A stretch of 64,000 nucleotides of DNA from Sphingomonas parva (ex Maeng et al. 2020) (GCF_004564275.1 NZ_SPDV01000015.1:1-64000); one strand, 5' to 3'; numbered from the stretch's first letter, positions 17,691-27,542 are shown. The notes: a model not told the origin generated them from the letters alone. Translations and numbers: made by a program.

Positions 17691-19712
17691 TCATCGCGCC
17701 GCGACGAAGCGGATCGCCTGCCCGCCGCCGGCCGCGAGGCGCAGGGTCAGCGTGTCGGCGGAGGTGACCTGCCGTTCCTCGATGACGATATCCTTCCCGT
17801 TCGTGCGGTAATCGGCGTCCGGTCCGTCGCGGTAGATCTGGGCGCGGTACTTGCGGCCCGGCGTCAGGAAGGAGAGGGGCACGCTCAGCACCCGGCCTTC
17901 CTCGTCGGTGATCGCGCCGAGGTACCAATTCTCGCTCTTGCGGTCCTTGCGCGCGATGGTGACGAAATCGCCGATCTCGCCGTTCAGCACCCGGGTCTCG
18001 GACCAATCGGCCGGGACGTCCTTGATGAACTGGAACGGGCGCGGATTGGCCTCGTAATTCTCGGGAAGGTCCGCCGCCATTTGGATCGGCGAATAGATCA
18101 CGACGTAGAGCGCGAGCTGCTTGGCGATCGTCGACTGGATCTTCTGGCCCTTGCCCTCGAGGCTGATCACGCCGGGCGTGAAGTCCATCGGCCCCGCCAG
18201 CATGCGGGTGAAGACGAGGTTCGCCTCATGCTCCGGCGGGTTGGGCGGCGCGCCCCAGGCATTGTACTCCATGCCGCGGGCGCCTTCGCGCGAGACCATG
18301 TTCGGATAGGTGCGGCGCAGGCCGGTGTCCTTGAACGGCTCGTGCGCGTTGATCGCGATCTTCCGCTCGGCCGCCTCGGTGACGACCTTGAGGTGGTGCT
18401 GCGCCATGCGCTGCCCCTCGTGCCACTCGTAGCGGACCTGGCCGTCGGGGCCACGGGTCTGCACGCCGCCCATGTCGGCGACATAGCCGGTCTTCACCGC
18501 ATCCACGCCGAGCCGCTGATAGAGATCGAGCGCCGCCTCGAGCTGCGGCTCGTAGACGGCGATGTTGCCGGCGGTCTCGTGATGGCCGATCAGGCGCACG
18601 CCATTCGAGCGCGCGTAGCGGGCGAGCTCCTCGATGTCGAAATCGGGATAGGGCCGGGTGAAGCTGAAATCCTTGCCGTTGGCGAACCAATCGTCGTTCC
18701 AGCCCTCGTTCCAGCCTTCGACCAGGACGCCGCGGAAGCCGTTCTTCGCCGCGAAATCGATGTAGCGCTTGACGTTGGCGGTCGTCGCGCCGTGCTTCGG
18801 CCCGGCGCCCCACGTCGCCTTGTCGAGATGCATCTCCCACCAGACGCCGACGTATTTGAAGGGCTCGACCCAGCTGACGTCGCCGAGCTTGTTCGGCTCG
18901 TTGAGGTTCAGGATCAGATCGTTGGTGACGAGGCCGGCCGCGCTGTCGGCGATCTGCATCGTCCGCCATGGCGTCGTGAACGGCGCCATCCGGCGCACCT
19001 TCGGCCCCTCGGACGACGGGGTCAGCACCGCCCGGAAACGGCCCTGGCCCTCGTTCTGCAGGTTCATGCCGGAATAGTCGACCAGCGCCGCCTCGTGGAA
19101 GGCGATGTGGAGGCCGTCGCCGGTGCGGATCGTCATCGGGGTCTGGGCGACCCCGACCTCGGTGATCGGCGTCTTCTGGTAGAGATATTCCTCGCGAGTC
19201 CATTGGAAGGCCGGGATCCACCAGGCGGTCGCCGGATCCGCGACGGCGAATTCGGTCAGTTCCTCGGCGATCTCGACCTGCTTCAGGCCGGCCTGGTCGG
19301 GGAATTCGTAACGGAAGCCGACGCCGTCGTCATAGACACGGAAGACCACGTCGATCCGGCGGCCGGGTGCGGGCGCCACCTCGGTCATTGTGACGCGGAC
19401 CTCGTTGTAGCGGTTGCGGACGAAGCGGCGCTCGCCCCAGGGCTGCTCCCAGCGGCCGTCCTCGCTGCGCCGCCCGGCGTCCGCGACCTTGACGTTGCGC
19501 AGGAACTGCGGCGCGTTGGTGAAGAGGAAGCCGAGACGGGAGGGGGCGATCACCGCCCGGCCGAGCCGGCTGACGCTGTATTCCGGGCGCCCGTCCGGCG
19601 CGACATCCACGGAAACGGTGAGGACCCCCTCCGGCGAGGACACCCGGACGGGTTCCGCGACGGCGGGCGCGGCGAGCGCCACCGCGACCATGGCCAGGAT
19701 GTATCGGATCAT
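17691..19712 (-). CDS. Glycoside hydrolase family 97 alpha-glucosidase (SusB-like)
   Basis: 673 residues with a signal peptide (MIRYILAMVAVALAAPAVA). The N-terminal beta-sandwich (about 25-280, GVGFRYEFPDQ) precedes a TIM barrel with KYVGVWWEMHLD, VEGWNEGWNDDWF (near 330) and INAHEPFKDTGLRRTYPN (catalytic Glu region near 457), typical of inverting GH97 enzymes. The C-terminal sandwich ends in IRFVAAR. Releases glucose from alpha-linked oligosaccharides, probably in the periplasm. Divergent from the LacI regulator and upstream of zwf in the same direction, matching the starch/maltose theme. Confidence 0.93.
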   Translation of the reverse strand: MIRYILAMVAVALAAPAVAEPVRVSSPEGVLTVSVDVAPDGRPEYSVSRLGRAVIAPSRLGFLFTNAPQFLRNVKVADAGRRSEDGRWEQPWGERRFVRNRYNEVRVTMTEVAPAPGRRIDVVFRVYDDGVGFRYEFPDQAGLKQVEIAEELTEFAVADPATAWWIPAFQWTREEYLYQKTPITEVGVAQTPMTIRTGDGLHIAFHEAALVDYSGMNLQNEGQGRFRAVLTPSSEGPKVRRMAPFTTPWRTMQIADSAAGLVTNDLILNLNEPNKLGDVSWVEPFKYVGVWWEMHLDKATWGAGPKHGATTANVKRYIDFAAKNGFRGVLVEGWNEGWNDDWFANGKDFSFTRPYPDFDIEELARYARSNGVRLIGHHETAGNIAVYEPQLEAALDLYQRLGVDAVKTGYVADMGGVQTRGPDGQVRYEWHEGQRMAQHHLKVVTEAAERKIAINAHEPFKDTGLRRTYPNMVSREGARGMEYNAWGAPPNPPEHEANLVFTRMLAGPMDFTPGVISLEGKGQKIQSTIAKQLALYVVIYSPIQMAADLPENYEANPRPFQFIKDVPADWSETRVLNGEIGDFVTIARKDRKSENWYLGAITDEEGRVLSVPLSFLTPGRKYRAQIYRDGPDADYRTNGKDIVIEERQVTSADTLTLRLAAGGGQAIRFVAAR

Positions 19713-19800
19713 CTCAGTCAGCCCTCCAGATTCGGCTTGCCACCGGGCCTCCAGGATGTCCTATTCGGCGCATGGCATTTCTTGCAGCAAAGTTTTCAGC

Positions 19801-20814
19801 GTGAGCCGCCGCTCGACACGGCTGGAGGACATAGCGGCCCTTGCCGGCGTGTCCATATCCACGGCGTCGCGCGCGCTGAACGACAGTCCGGCGGTGAACA
19901 GCCGGACCAAGCAATTGATCTGGAAGCTGGCGAAGGAGCATGACTATCCCTTCCGCCGCTACATGCCCGCGGGCCCGATCGGCGCTACCGGCACGATCGC
20001 TTTGGTGGTGCCGCGGCCGCAGGGGCGGGAAGGGCAGCTCGACGATCCCTTCTTCCTCGAATTGTTCGCGGGGATCAGCGACGCCGCGCGGGACCGCGGC
20101 TGCGACCTGCTCGTCAGCCATTTCGCGCCGACCAGCTTCGAGGACCTCTCCGCGGCGATGACGACGAGCCGCGCCGACGGAGTGATCTTCCTCGGCCAGA
20201 GCTCGCTGCATCCGGCGTTCAACCTGCTCGCGCAGAGCGGCGCCCGCTTCGCGGTCTGGGGCGCGCAGCTGCCGGAGCAGGGCTATTGCTCGGTCGGATC
20301 GGACAATCTGGCGGGCGGGCGCCGCGCCACCCTCCATCTCGCCCGGCTCGGGCGCAAGCGAATCGTCTTCCTCGGCGACACGGAGGCGCCCGAGGTCCAG
20401 CAGCGGGTCCGCGGCTATCTCGACGGTCTCGAGCAAGCGGGCCTGGCCAACGATCCGGCGCTGCTCGTGCCCGCGCATTTCACCGTCGAATCGTCCGAAG
20501 CGGCGGTCGACGCGCTGCTTGCCCGCGGCGAGAGGTTCGACGGCATCGTCGCGGCCAGCGACCTGATCGCGCTCGGCGCCATCCGTTCGCTGCTCCATGC
20601 CGGTCTCGCCGTACCGGACGACGTCTCGGTGATCGGCTATGACGACGTTCCGTTCGCCCGCTACAGTCGGCCGGCGCTGACCACGATCAACCAGGACACC
20701 GCGCGCGCAGGGCGGCTGCTCGTCTCCAAGCTGCTCGACACCGGCGCGGGCAGCGACATGCGCTCGGAGCGCCTGCAGACCGAGCTGATCGTGCGGGAGA
20801 GTTGCGGCGGCTGA
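19801..20814 (+). CDS. LacI-family transcriptional regulator
   Basis: 337 residues from GTG 19801; ATG 19756 is an in-frame alternative that would add 15 non-conserved residues. The helix-turn-helix RLEDIAALAGVSISTASRAL (about 7-26) and hinge KEHDYPFRRYMPAG lead into a periplasmic-binding-like sensor domain (about 65-337) with VGSDNLAGGRRATLHLARLG and VIGYDDVPFARYSRPALTTI. Divergent from the GH97 gene and convergent with the GH13 alpha-glucosidase. Likely repressor of the surrounding alpha-glucan locus, sensing a sugar or sugar phosphate; AGCGCT-centred palindromes at 17629 and 24432 are candidate targets. Confidence 0.93.
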   Translation: MSRRSTRLEDIAALAGVSISTASRALNDSPAVNSRTKQLIWKLAKEHDYPFRRYMPAGPIGATGTIALVVPRPQGREGQLDDPFFLELFAGISDAARDRGCDLLVSHFAPTSFEDLSAAMTTSRADGVIFLGQSSLHPAFNLLAQSGARFAVWGAQLPEQGYCSVGSDNLAGGRRATLHLARLGRKRIVFLGDTEAPEVQQRVRGYLDGLEQAGLANDPALLVPAHFTVESSEAAVDALLARGERFDGIVAASDLIALGAIRSLLHAGLAVPDDVSVIGYDDVPFARYSRPALTTINQDTARAGRLLVSKLLDTGAGSDMRSERLQTELIVRESCGG

Positions 20815-20855
20815 CGCGGCGCGCGCCCGGTGCGCGGGGTGCGGCCGCCGCCGGG

Positions 20856-22481
20856 TCACGCCGGTTCGGCGATGAAGCCGGACAGCGGCGCGAGCGGCTC
20901 GCCGACCCGCTCGACGATCCGCCAGCCGGCGGGGAGCGGCCAGTCGATCGGCTCCTCGCCGAAATTGAAGACGCAGAGCAATCTCTCGCTGCCCGCACGG
21001 CGCTCGAATGCGAGGACCTGCGGCGGCGCGTCGACCCGCTCGATCGTGCCGACGCGCAGCGCCGCGCGCCCCTTGCGCAGCGCGAGCAGCCGGCGGGTGA
21101 GCGCCAGCATCGACCCCGGATCGGACTCCTGGCGGTCGACCGCCAGCGGCAGGTGGCGCGGATCGAGCGGCAGCCAGGGCTCGGCGTCCGAGAAGCCGCC
21201 GTTCGGCGCGGCCGCGCGCCACGGCATCGGCGTGCGCGCGCCGTCGCGGCCCTGCGTCTCAGGCCAGTTGGCGATCGCCTCCGGATCCTGGAGCCGCTCG
21301 AACGGCACCTCGGCCTGCTCGAGACCGAGCTCCTCTCCCTGATAGAGGAAGACGTTGCCACGCAGCGCGACGAGCAGCAGCATCGCCTGCCGGGCGAAGG
21401 CGGCGGCGTCGCGCGTGCCCAGCCAGCGCGAGACGACGCGCGGCGCGTCATGGTTGGAGAAGGCCCAGCTCGGCCAGCCTTCGCCTTGCGCCCCCGGCCA
21501 GATCGCCATCGAACCGTGGATCAACTCGGGCGTCAGCCGGTCCGAATAGAGGAAGTTGAAGCCATAGGCGCTGTTCAGACGCGCCGGGCCCTGGGTGAAC
21601 AGCTTCATCTCGCGATCGGCCTGCTCGCCGCCCACCTCGGCAACGGTGAAGCGGTCGCCATAGGTGTCGATCACCGCCCGGAGCCGCTCGAGGAACTTCG
21701 GAATGTCCGGGTGCGACTGGTTGTGGAAATGATGCTGGAAATCGAACGGCCGGGTGCGGCGGCCGAGGCCTTCCGCCACCGGCGGATTGTCGCGCAGCGC
21801 CGGGTCGTGCATCGAGAAATTGATCGCGTCGAGCCGGAAGCCGTCGACGCCGCGATCCAGCCAGAAGCGCGCGGTGGCGAGCAGCGCCTCCTGCACCTCC
21901 GGATTGTGGACGTGGAGATTGGGCTGGCTGCTCAGGAAATTGTGCAGATAATATTGGCCGCGGCGGGCGTCCCAGGTCCAGCACGGGCCGTGGAAGACCG
22001 ATTGCCAATTGTTCGGCGGCGATCCGTCCGGCTTGGCATCGGCCCAGACGTACCAATCGGCCTTGGGATTGTCGCGGCTCTGCCGGCTCTCCTGGAACCA
22101 TTGGTGCTGGTCGGAGGTGTGCGAATAGACCTGGTCGACGATCACCTTGAGGCCGAGGCCGTGAGCGCGCGCCAGCAGACGATCGAAATCGGCGAGCGTG
22201 CCGAAGATCGGATCCACGTCGCAATAATCCGAGATGTCGTAGCCGAAATCCTTCATCGGCGAGCGGAAGAAGGGGGAGAGCCAGATCCCGTCGACACCCA
22301 GCGAGGCGACATGGTCGAGGCGCTCGGTGATGCCCGGCAGGTCACCGATGCCGTCGCCGTTCGAATCGGCGAAGCTGCGCGGATAGATCTGGTAGATCGC
22401 GGCGCCGCGCCACCATTCGGCGCCGGCCGAGGATGCGGCGGCAGGGCAGGGGGCCTCGCGTTCGATGGTGGTCTGGGTCAA
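20856..22481 (-). CDS. GH13 alpha-glucosidase (oligo-1,6-glucosidase/AglA type)
   Basis: 541 residues if started at TTG 22481, which overlaps the amylase stop as TTGA. The much longer frame upstream is only the shadow of the amylase gene. WWRGAAIYQIYPRSFADSNG, GIGDLPGITERLDHVASLGVD, VDQVYSHTS, DGFRLDAINF (nucleophile Asp), TVAEVGGE (acid/base Glu) and FSNHDAPR are the ordered GH13 motifs of cytoplasmic maltose/isomaltose-cleaving enzymes. No signal peptide, so it acts inside the cell or is coupled to import. Cotranscribed with the upstream amylase. Confidence 0.92.
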   Translation of the reverse strand: MTQTTIEREAPCPAAASSAGAEWWRGAAIYQIYPRSFADSNGDGIGDLPGITERLDHVASLGVDGIWLSPFFRSPMKDFGYDISDYCDVDPIFGTLADFDRLLARAHGLGLKVIVDQVYSHTSDQHQWFQESRQSRDNPKADWYVWADAKPDGSPPNNWQSVFHGPCWTWDARRGQYYLHNFLSSQPNLHVHNPEVQEALLATARFWLDRGVDGFRLDAINFSMHDPALRDNPPVAEGLGRRTRPFDFQHHFHNQSHPDIPKFLERLRAVIDTYGDRFTVAEVGGEQADREMKLFTQGPARLNSAYGFNFLYSDRLTPELIHGSMAIWPGAQGEGWPSWAFSNHDAPRVVSRWLGTRDAAAFARQAMLLLVALRGNVFLYQGEELGLEQAEVPFERLQDPEAIANWPETQGRDGARTPMPWRAAAPNGGFSDAEPWLPLDPRHLPLAVDRQESDPGSMLALTRRLLALRKGRAALRVGTIERVDAPPQVLAFERRAGSERLLCVFNFGEEPIDWPLPAGWRIVERVGEPLAPLSGFIAEPA

Positions 22482-24304
22482 TTGGGTACGGCCTTGCAGA
22501 TGATGTAGTCGAGCGGCGCGAGCTCGACCCGGTAGCTTCCGGGTGCGCTCCCGGACGGCGCGCAGCGGCCGCGGAGCGGCTGCCAGCTGCGCGCACCGGC
22601 GTCGACGGCGATGTTGGCGCCGATTGCGCTGGTTCCGGTGTTGAACACGACCAGCGTCTCGCCGCCTCCCGAGGGCGCGCGCCGGGACAATGCGAACAGG
22701 CCCGGCGTCTCGGCATAAGCGCGCACGATCTGCTCGCCGCGGCTCAGCGCCGGATCGCTCTTGCGCAGCGCGGCCATGGCGGCGATCGCGCGGTAGAGTG
22801 GCCCGTCCTGGCCGAAACTGACCTGGGCGGTGGTGGCGCTGGTGCCGACCAGGCGATTGTCGTTGTAGCTCGCCACCCGGCTCGCGAACATGTCCTCGCG
22901 CGCGTCCTGATCGCCGCCGTCGCCGGCGAAGCCCTGCTCGTCGCCATAATAGATGGTCGGCACGCCCCGCGCGAACAGCAGCATTGCATGGCCGAGGATC
23001 ACCCGCTTCAGCACCTCGTCCTCGGACGCGGCGGGGTTGGCCTCCCGCACGAAGCGGGCGAAACGGCCCATGTCGTGATTGCCGAGGAAGGTCGGCAGCT
23101 GTCGCGCCGTCGCCTCGCCGCCTTCGTAGAGGGCATCCATCTGGAAGAGGCGCGCCAGCCGCTCGGTCGGCGCGCCGCGGCCGACGACGTCGGTCACCGC
23201 CGCCTGGAAGGCGAAATCGAGCACGGCCGGGTAGCGATCGACCTTGGTGAAGCGCGCCAGCATGCCCGGATCGGGATCGAACACTTCGCCGAAGATGTGA
23301 AAGTTCGGAATGCCGCGCGCCTTGGCGCGCTCGGTCATCGCCGGGACGAAGGCCTGCCAGAACTCGGGATTGACGTGGCGTGCCGTATCGATGCGGAAGC
23401 CGTCGATCCCGAAGTCGTCGATCCACTGGCCGTAGATCTCGATGAAGCCTTGGACGACGCGCGGATGCTCGGTGAACAGATCGTCGAGCCCGACGAAGTC
23501 GCCCATCGTCGAGCTCTCGCCCCGAAAGGTCGAGTCGCCGCGATTGTGGTAATAGATCGGATCGTTGAGCCAAGCCGGGGCCTTCACGCCGGCTTCGCCC
23601 CGCGGAACGTAGGGAGTGTAGGCGTAATCGGGCCGCTTCAGCGAGGCGAAATTGTCCGGCCGCTGGTTGGGCTTGTCGATCCCCTCGAACCCCTGGTTGA
23701 TCGGCGCGCCGTCGAGACCGCCGCGCCGCGTGTGCGGAAAATCGCCGAGGCCGCGATAGGCGCAGTCGTTCTTCGGGCATTCGCGATATTTGATCACGTC
23801 GGCGGTGTGGTTGGTGATGATGTCCAGATAGACCTTGATGCCGCGTGCATGGGCGGCGTCGACGAAGGCCTTGAGGTCGGCACGGCTTCCGAAATGCGGA
23901 TCGACGTCGGTGAAATCGGTGATCCAATAGCCGTGATAGCCGGCGGATTCCTGTCCGGGGGCACCCTGCACCGGCTTGTTGCGGTAGATCGGGCCCAGCC
24001 AGATCGCCGTGGCACCGAGACCCTGGATATAGTCCAGCCTGGCGGTGAGGCCCTTCAGGTCGCCGCCGTGATAGAAGCCCTTGTGGGCCGGATCGAAGCC
24101 GCTCTCCAGCCGCCCACCCGAGATCCCGCCGCGGTCGTTCCCCGGGTCGCCGTTCTCAAACCGGTCCGGCAGGACGAAATAGACGACCTCCCGATCGGGT
24201 GTGCGATCGCGATAGGTCTGGGCGCCGACGGGGACGGCGGCCGCCGCCAGCAGGACGGAGAGCAGGCGTCGGCCTGCCCGGCTGAAGCGGCCCTCTGGCT
24301 CCAC
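22478..24304 (-). CDS. Secreted GH13 alpha-amylase family protein
   Basis: 608 residues from GTG 24304, chosen over ATG 24394 because AAGGAGAG lies just upstream and an Arg-rich n-region plus hydrophobic stretch (LLSVLLAAAAVPVGAQ) then follows as a signal peptide. VVYFVLPDRFENGDPGND, KVYLDIITNHTADV, DGFRIDTARHVN (nucleophile), FHIFGEVFD (acid/base) and TFLGNHDMGRF are GH13 motifs I to IV. A small C-terminal beta domain ends in DYIICKAVPN. Cleaves alpha-1,4-glucans in the periplasm or at the surface. Divergent from the TonB receptor and coupled to the downstream alpha-glucosidase. Confidence 0.92.
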   Translation of the reverse strand: MEPEGRFSRAGRRLLSVLLAAAAVPVGAQTYRDRTPDREVVYFVLPDRFENGDPGNDRGGISGGRLESGFDPAHKGFYHGGDLKGLTARLDYIQGLGATAIWLGPIYRNKPVQGAPGQESAGYHGYWITDFTDVDPHFGSRADLKAFVDAAHARGIKVYLDIITNHTADVIKYRECPKNDCAYRGLGDFPHTRRGGLDGAPINQGFEGIDKPNQRPDNFASLKRPDYAYTPYVPRGEAGVKAPAWLNDPIYYHNRGDSTFRGESSTMGDFVGLDDLFTEHPRVVQGFIEIYGQWIDDFGIDGFRIDTARHVNPEFWQAFVPAMTERAKARGIPNFHIFGEVFDPDPGMLARFTKVDRYPAVLDFAFQAAVTDVVGRGAPTERLARLFQMDALYEGGEATARQLPTFLGNHDMGRFARFVREANPAASEDEVLKRVILGHAMLLFARGVPTIYYGDEQGFAGDGGDQDAREDMFASRVASYNDNRLVGTSATTAQVSFGQDGPLYRAIAAMAALRKSDPALSRGEQIVRAYAETPGLFALSRRAPSGGGETLVVFNTGTSAIGANIAVDAGARSWQPLRGRCAPSGSAPGSYRVELAPLDYIICKAVPN

Positions 24305-24681
24305 ACGCTCTCTCCTTCGTCTGGCGCGGCAGCTTTGTGCCTGCGCACCGGTTTGCAATAGTTTGCAAGGAAACTGCAAACGGTCAAGCGGCATGTTTCG
24401 CCTCCCTGCAGCCCAATCGTTCGGCTCTCCTTGTGAGCGCTAACAGCGGCAGAAATGCCACATGCTGCACGGCTTCCGAAAATTGCCGCTTGCGATTCGC
24501 GGCAATAGTTTGCAGTAATTTGCGGAAGAGCCGACCGCGAGTCCATCGCGGCCTCTCGCTGCTGCAGGGTCATCCCGCCCGGCGAAGGAGAGTGGCAGGA
24601 GCGCAGGGATGCGCGCCTGTCTTGATGCACAAGGGCCGCGCGAGTGGGGGCATTCGGCGGTCGGAAACTGGAGGGACCCGC
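24305..24681. promoter_or_regulatory. Divergent control region between amylase and TonB receptor
   Basis: 377 bases without a gene. The 13-mer GCAATAGTTTGCA occurs at 24355-24367 and again at 24502-24514. Around the first copy TTTGCAATAG is followed directly by TTTGCAAGG, with an inverted CTGCAAAC a few bases on. Between them lies TGTGAGCGCTAACA (24432-24445), a LacI-type palindrome with one mismatched pair. GGAGGG at 24670-24675 is the receptor ribosome binding site. The repeats suggest at least two regulator sites serving both directions. Confidence 0.55.
24432..24445. promoter_or_regulatory. LacI-type operator candidate in receptor/amylase intergenic region
   Basis: TGTGAGCGCTAACA shares the AGCGCT core and outer TG..CA with the zwf palindrome at 17629. 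It also resembles AGCGCT-centred operators described for carbohydrate-related LacI proteins in Xanthomonas and elsewhere. Target assignment is inference. Confidence 0.5.
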
Positions 24682-27525
24682 ATGACCAACTCGACCGACA
24701 CCCGCCGCCGCACGCTGATGGCCGGCGCCGCCCTCGTCGCGCTCGCCCTCGGCGGAGCGACTCCGGCCCTCGCGCAGGATCAGAGGCGCCCGGACGGAAC
24801 GGTCGATCCGGCGGGGCAGGCGGACGACGTCGATCTCGCCTCAGCCGATCCGCAGGATCAGGGCGAGATCCTCGTCACCGGCTTCCGCCGCTCGCTGGAG
24901 AATGCGGTGGTCGAGAAGAAGGAGCGCGACCAGATCGTCGAGTCGATCTCGGCCGAGGATATCGGCAAGCTGCCCGATGTGTCGATCGCCGAATCGATCG
25001 CGCGCCTTCCCGGCCTCACCTCCCAGCGCGTGTCCGGACGCTCCAATGCGATCTCGATCCGCGGCTTCGCGCCGGATTTCTCGACGACCCTGCTGAACGG
25101 CCGCGAGCAGACGTCGACCGGCGACAACCGCGCGGTCGAATATGATCAATATCCGTCCGAGATCATGAGCCAGGTGCTGGTCTACAAGACGCCGATGGCC
25201 TCGCTGGTCGGCCAGGGTCTCTCCGGCACGGTCGATCTGCGCACCATCCGTCCGCTTGCCTTCGGACGACGTGCGATCTCGGTCGGCGGCCGCGGCACCT
25301 ATGCCGACCTCGGCAAGCTCAACGTCGATTCGAACAAATATGGCTGGCGGGTCAACGGCACCTACGTCGACCAGTTCGCCAACGACACGATCGGCGTCGT
25401 GCTCTCCGCCTCCTATCTCGACGAGCCGTACCAGATCCAGGAGTTCAACGCCTGGGGCTATGCCGGCACCACGCCGGCCGGGCCGCCGGTCGTGATCGGC
25501 GGCTCCAAATCCTACGTCACCTCGACCCAGCTCAAGCGGCTCGGCCTGCAGGGCACGCTCGAGTGGCAGCCGGCGCCGCAGTTCACGACGAGCATCGACG
25601 GCTTCTATTCCGACTTCAAGGACGACCAGATCAAGCGCGGCGTCGAGCTTCCGCTCGCCTTCGGCGGCGCGCCGCTCTCGGGCGCAACGGCGAGCGACGG
25701 CTTCGTCACCTCCGGCACCTACTCGAACGTCGAGGGCGTGGTGCGCAACGACGCCTTCCAGCGTCACGCCAAGCTCTATTCGTTCGGCTGGAACGGCAAA
25801 TATGAAGGCGACGACGGCTGGAACGCGACGTTCGACGTCAGCATGTCGAAGACCGACCGCAACGAGCTGGTGCTGGAAAGCAACGCCGGCACCGGCCGCG
25901 GCGCCGGCGTGGGCGCGACCGACACGATCGGCTTCATGAGCGACGCCAACGGTACGCGCTTCAGCCACCAGCTCAATTACGGCGACTACAACACCATCCT
26001 GCTGACCAGCCCGCTCGGCTGGGGCGGCGATCAGACCGCGGTCGACGGACGCCGAATCCGCGGCGGCCAGGACGGCTATTACAACAACCGGATCATCGAA
26101 GACGAGCTGTGGCAATATCGGATGGAGGTCGAGAAGGAGCTCGACGGCTTCCTCGGCGGCATCCGCGCCGGCCTCAACTACACCGATCGCACCAAGGCGC
26201 TGACGCCCGACGAGGCGTTCCTCGGCCTCGTCGCCAACACGGACGGGCTGACCAGCGTCGCCGTTCCGTCGCAATATCAGCTGGGGACGACCGATCTCAC
26301 CTATCTCGGCCTCGGGCCGGTGATCAGCTACGATCCGGTCGCCTTGCTCGAGGCGGGCATCTACCAGCTCGTCCCCAACCCTTATGGCGACGTGGTCGTG
26401 AAGTCCTACGACATCAGCGAGAAGCTGATGACCGCCTATTGGCAGGCCGACATCGACGCCGAGCTCGGCTCGAGCCTGCTGACCGGAAATTTCGGCGTGC
26501 AGGCAATCTGGACCGGCCAGAATTCGAACGGCGCGACCGCGACCTTCCTCGGCACCAATCCGAACGGATCGCCCAACATCGGCGCGACGCAGCGCCGGTC
26601 GAGCGTCGATTACGTGGACGTGCTGCCGAGCCTCAACCTGTCGCTGCGCTTTCCCAGCGACTTCGTGATCCGTGCCGGCGCGGCGCGCGAGATCATCCGG
26701 CCGCGGCTCGACGACATGCGCGCCTCATTGAGCTTCGATTACACGATCGTCGATCCGGACGGCCCGGCCGGCCCGCAGCCGGCGGTGGCGTTCGCCACCG
26801 GGCGGAGCGGCAATCCCGAGCTGCGTCCGTGGCGCGCCAACGCTTTCGACCTGACGTTCGAGAAGTATTTCGGCAACCAGGGCTATGTCGCGCTGCAGCT
26901 CTTCTACAAGGATCTCAAGACCTACATCTACAACCAGGACGTCGAGATCCCGACGTCCGAGTTGACGCTGGCCAATCCCGGCAGCGGCATCGTCCTCGCC
27001 CCGAGCGTGGAGGTGAACGTGCCGATCAACGGCACCGGCGGCAGCCTCTACGGCGCCGAGCTGGCGGCAACCCTGCCGTTCAGCGTCTTCGCCAATGCGC
27101 TCGACGGCTTCGGCGTGACCGGCGGCCTGTCCTACACCAAGACCCAGATCGAGCCGACGCCGGGCGAGGATCCGGAGGACATCCCGGGCTATTCCAAGTG
27201 GGTGGCGAACGGCACTGCCTTCTTCGAGAAATGGGGCTTCTCGGCCCGGGCGAGCGTCCGCTACCGCTCCTCGTTCGTCGGCGAGGTCTCAGGCTTCGGC
27301 GCGGCACGCACGCGGCGCCGCGCGGCGTCCGAGACGATCGTCGACGCGCAGATCGGTTACGATTTCCAGCCGGGATCGTCGCTCGAGGGGCTGTCCCTGT
27401 TCCTCCAGGGGCAGAACCTCACCGACGAGCCGTTCGTCACCTTCGATCCGGGCGAGCGGCTGCGCGTCATCGATTTTCAGCGCTACGGCCGCCGCTTCCT
27501 GGCCGGATTCACCTTCAAGTTCTGA
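24682..27525 (+). CDS. TonB-dependent receptor, Caulobacter/Xanthomonas type (maltodextrin-like)
   Basis: 947 residues from ATG 24682 (GGAGGG upstream; the longer frame has no signal). Arg-rich signal peptide TRRRTLMAGAALVALALGG, ending ALAQ. Plug region (about 55-190) with EILVTGFRRSLENAV, SISAEDIGKLPDVSIAESIA, RLPGLTSQR and ISIRGFAPDFSTTLLNGREQ, then a 22-strand barrel ending FLAGFTFKF. These plug motifs mark the Xanthomonas/Caulobacter subfamily, many members of which take up plant-derived carbohydrates with TonB energy. Neighbouring amylase, glucosidases and MFS carrier point to maltodextrins. Heads a + strand unit with the halogenase-like gene and transporter. Confidence 0.93.
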   Translation: MTNSTDTRRRTLMAGAALVALALGGATPALAQDQRRPDGTVDPAGQADDVDLASADPQDQGEILVTGFRRSLENAVVEKKERDQIVESISAEDIGKLPDVSIAESIARLPGLTSQRVSGRSNAISIRGFAPDFSTTLLNGREQTSTGDNRAVEYDQYPSEIMSQVLVYKTPMASLVGQGLSGTVDLRTIRPLAFGRRAISVGGRGTYADLGKLNVDSNKYGWRVNGTYVDQFANDTIGVVLSASYLDEPYQIQEFNAWGYAGTTPAGPPVVIGGSKSYVTSTQLKRLGLQGTLEWQPAPQFTTSIDGFYSDFKDDQIKRGVELPLAFGGAPLSGATASDGFVTSGTYSNVEGVVRNDAFQRHAKLYSFGWNGKYEGDDGWNATFDVSMSKTDRNELVLESNAGTGRGAGVGATDTIGFMSDANGTRFSHQLNYGDYNTILLTSPLGWGGDQTAVDGRRIRGGQDGYYNNRIIEDELWQYRMEVEKELDGFLGGIRAGLNYTDRTKALTPDEAFLGLVANTDGLTSVAVPSQYQLGTTDLTYLGLGPVISYDPVALLEAGIYQLVPNPYGDVVVKSYDISEKLMTAYWQADIDAELGSSLLTGNFGVQAIWTGQNSNGATATFLGTNPNGSPNIGATQRRSSVDYVDVLPSLNLSLRFPSDFVIRAGAAREIIRPRLDDMRASLSFDYTIVDPDGPAGPQPAVAFATGRSGNPELRPWRANAFDLTFEKYFGNQGYVALQLFYKDLKTYIYNQDVEIPTSELTLANPGSGIVLAPSVEVNVPINGTGGSLYGAELAATLPFSVFANALDGFGVTGGLSYTKTQIEPTPGEDPEDIPGYSKWVANGTAFFEKWGFSARASVRYRSSFVGEVSGFGAARTRRRAASETIVDAQIGYDFQPGSSLEGLSLFLQGQNLTDEPFVTFDPGERLRVIDFQRYGRRFLAGFTFKF

Positions 27526-27542
27526 TCACGCGCTTGTCGGAA

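Noticed and set aside
22482-23927. N-terminal extension fused to the GH13 alpha-glucosidase
   Set aside because: This part lies over the amylase gene in another frame and reads as Arg/Ala-rich nonsense.
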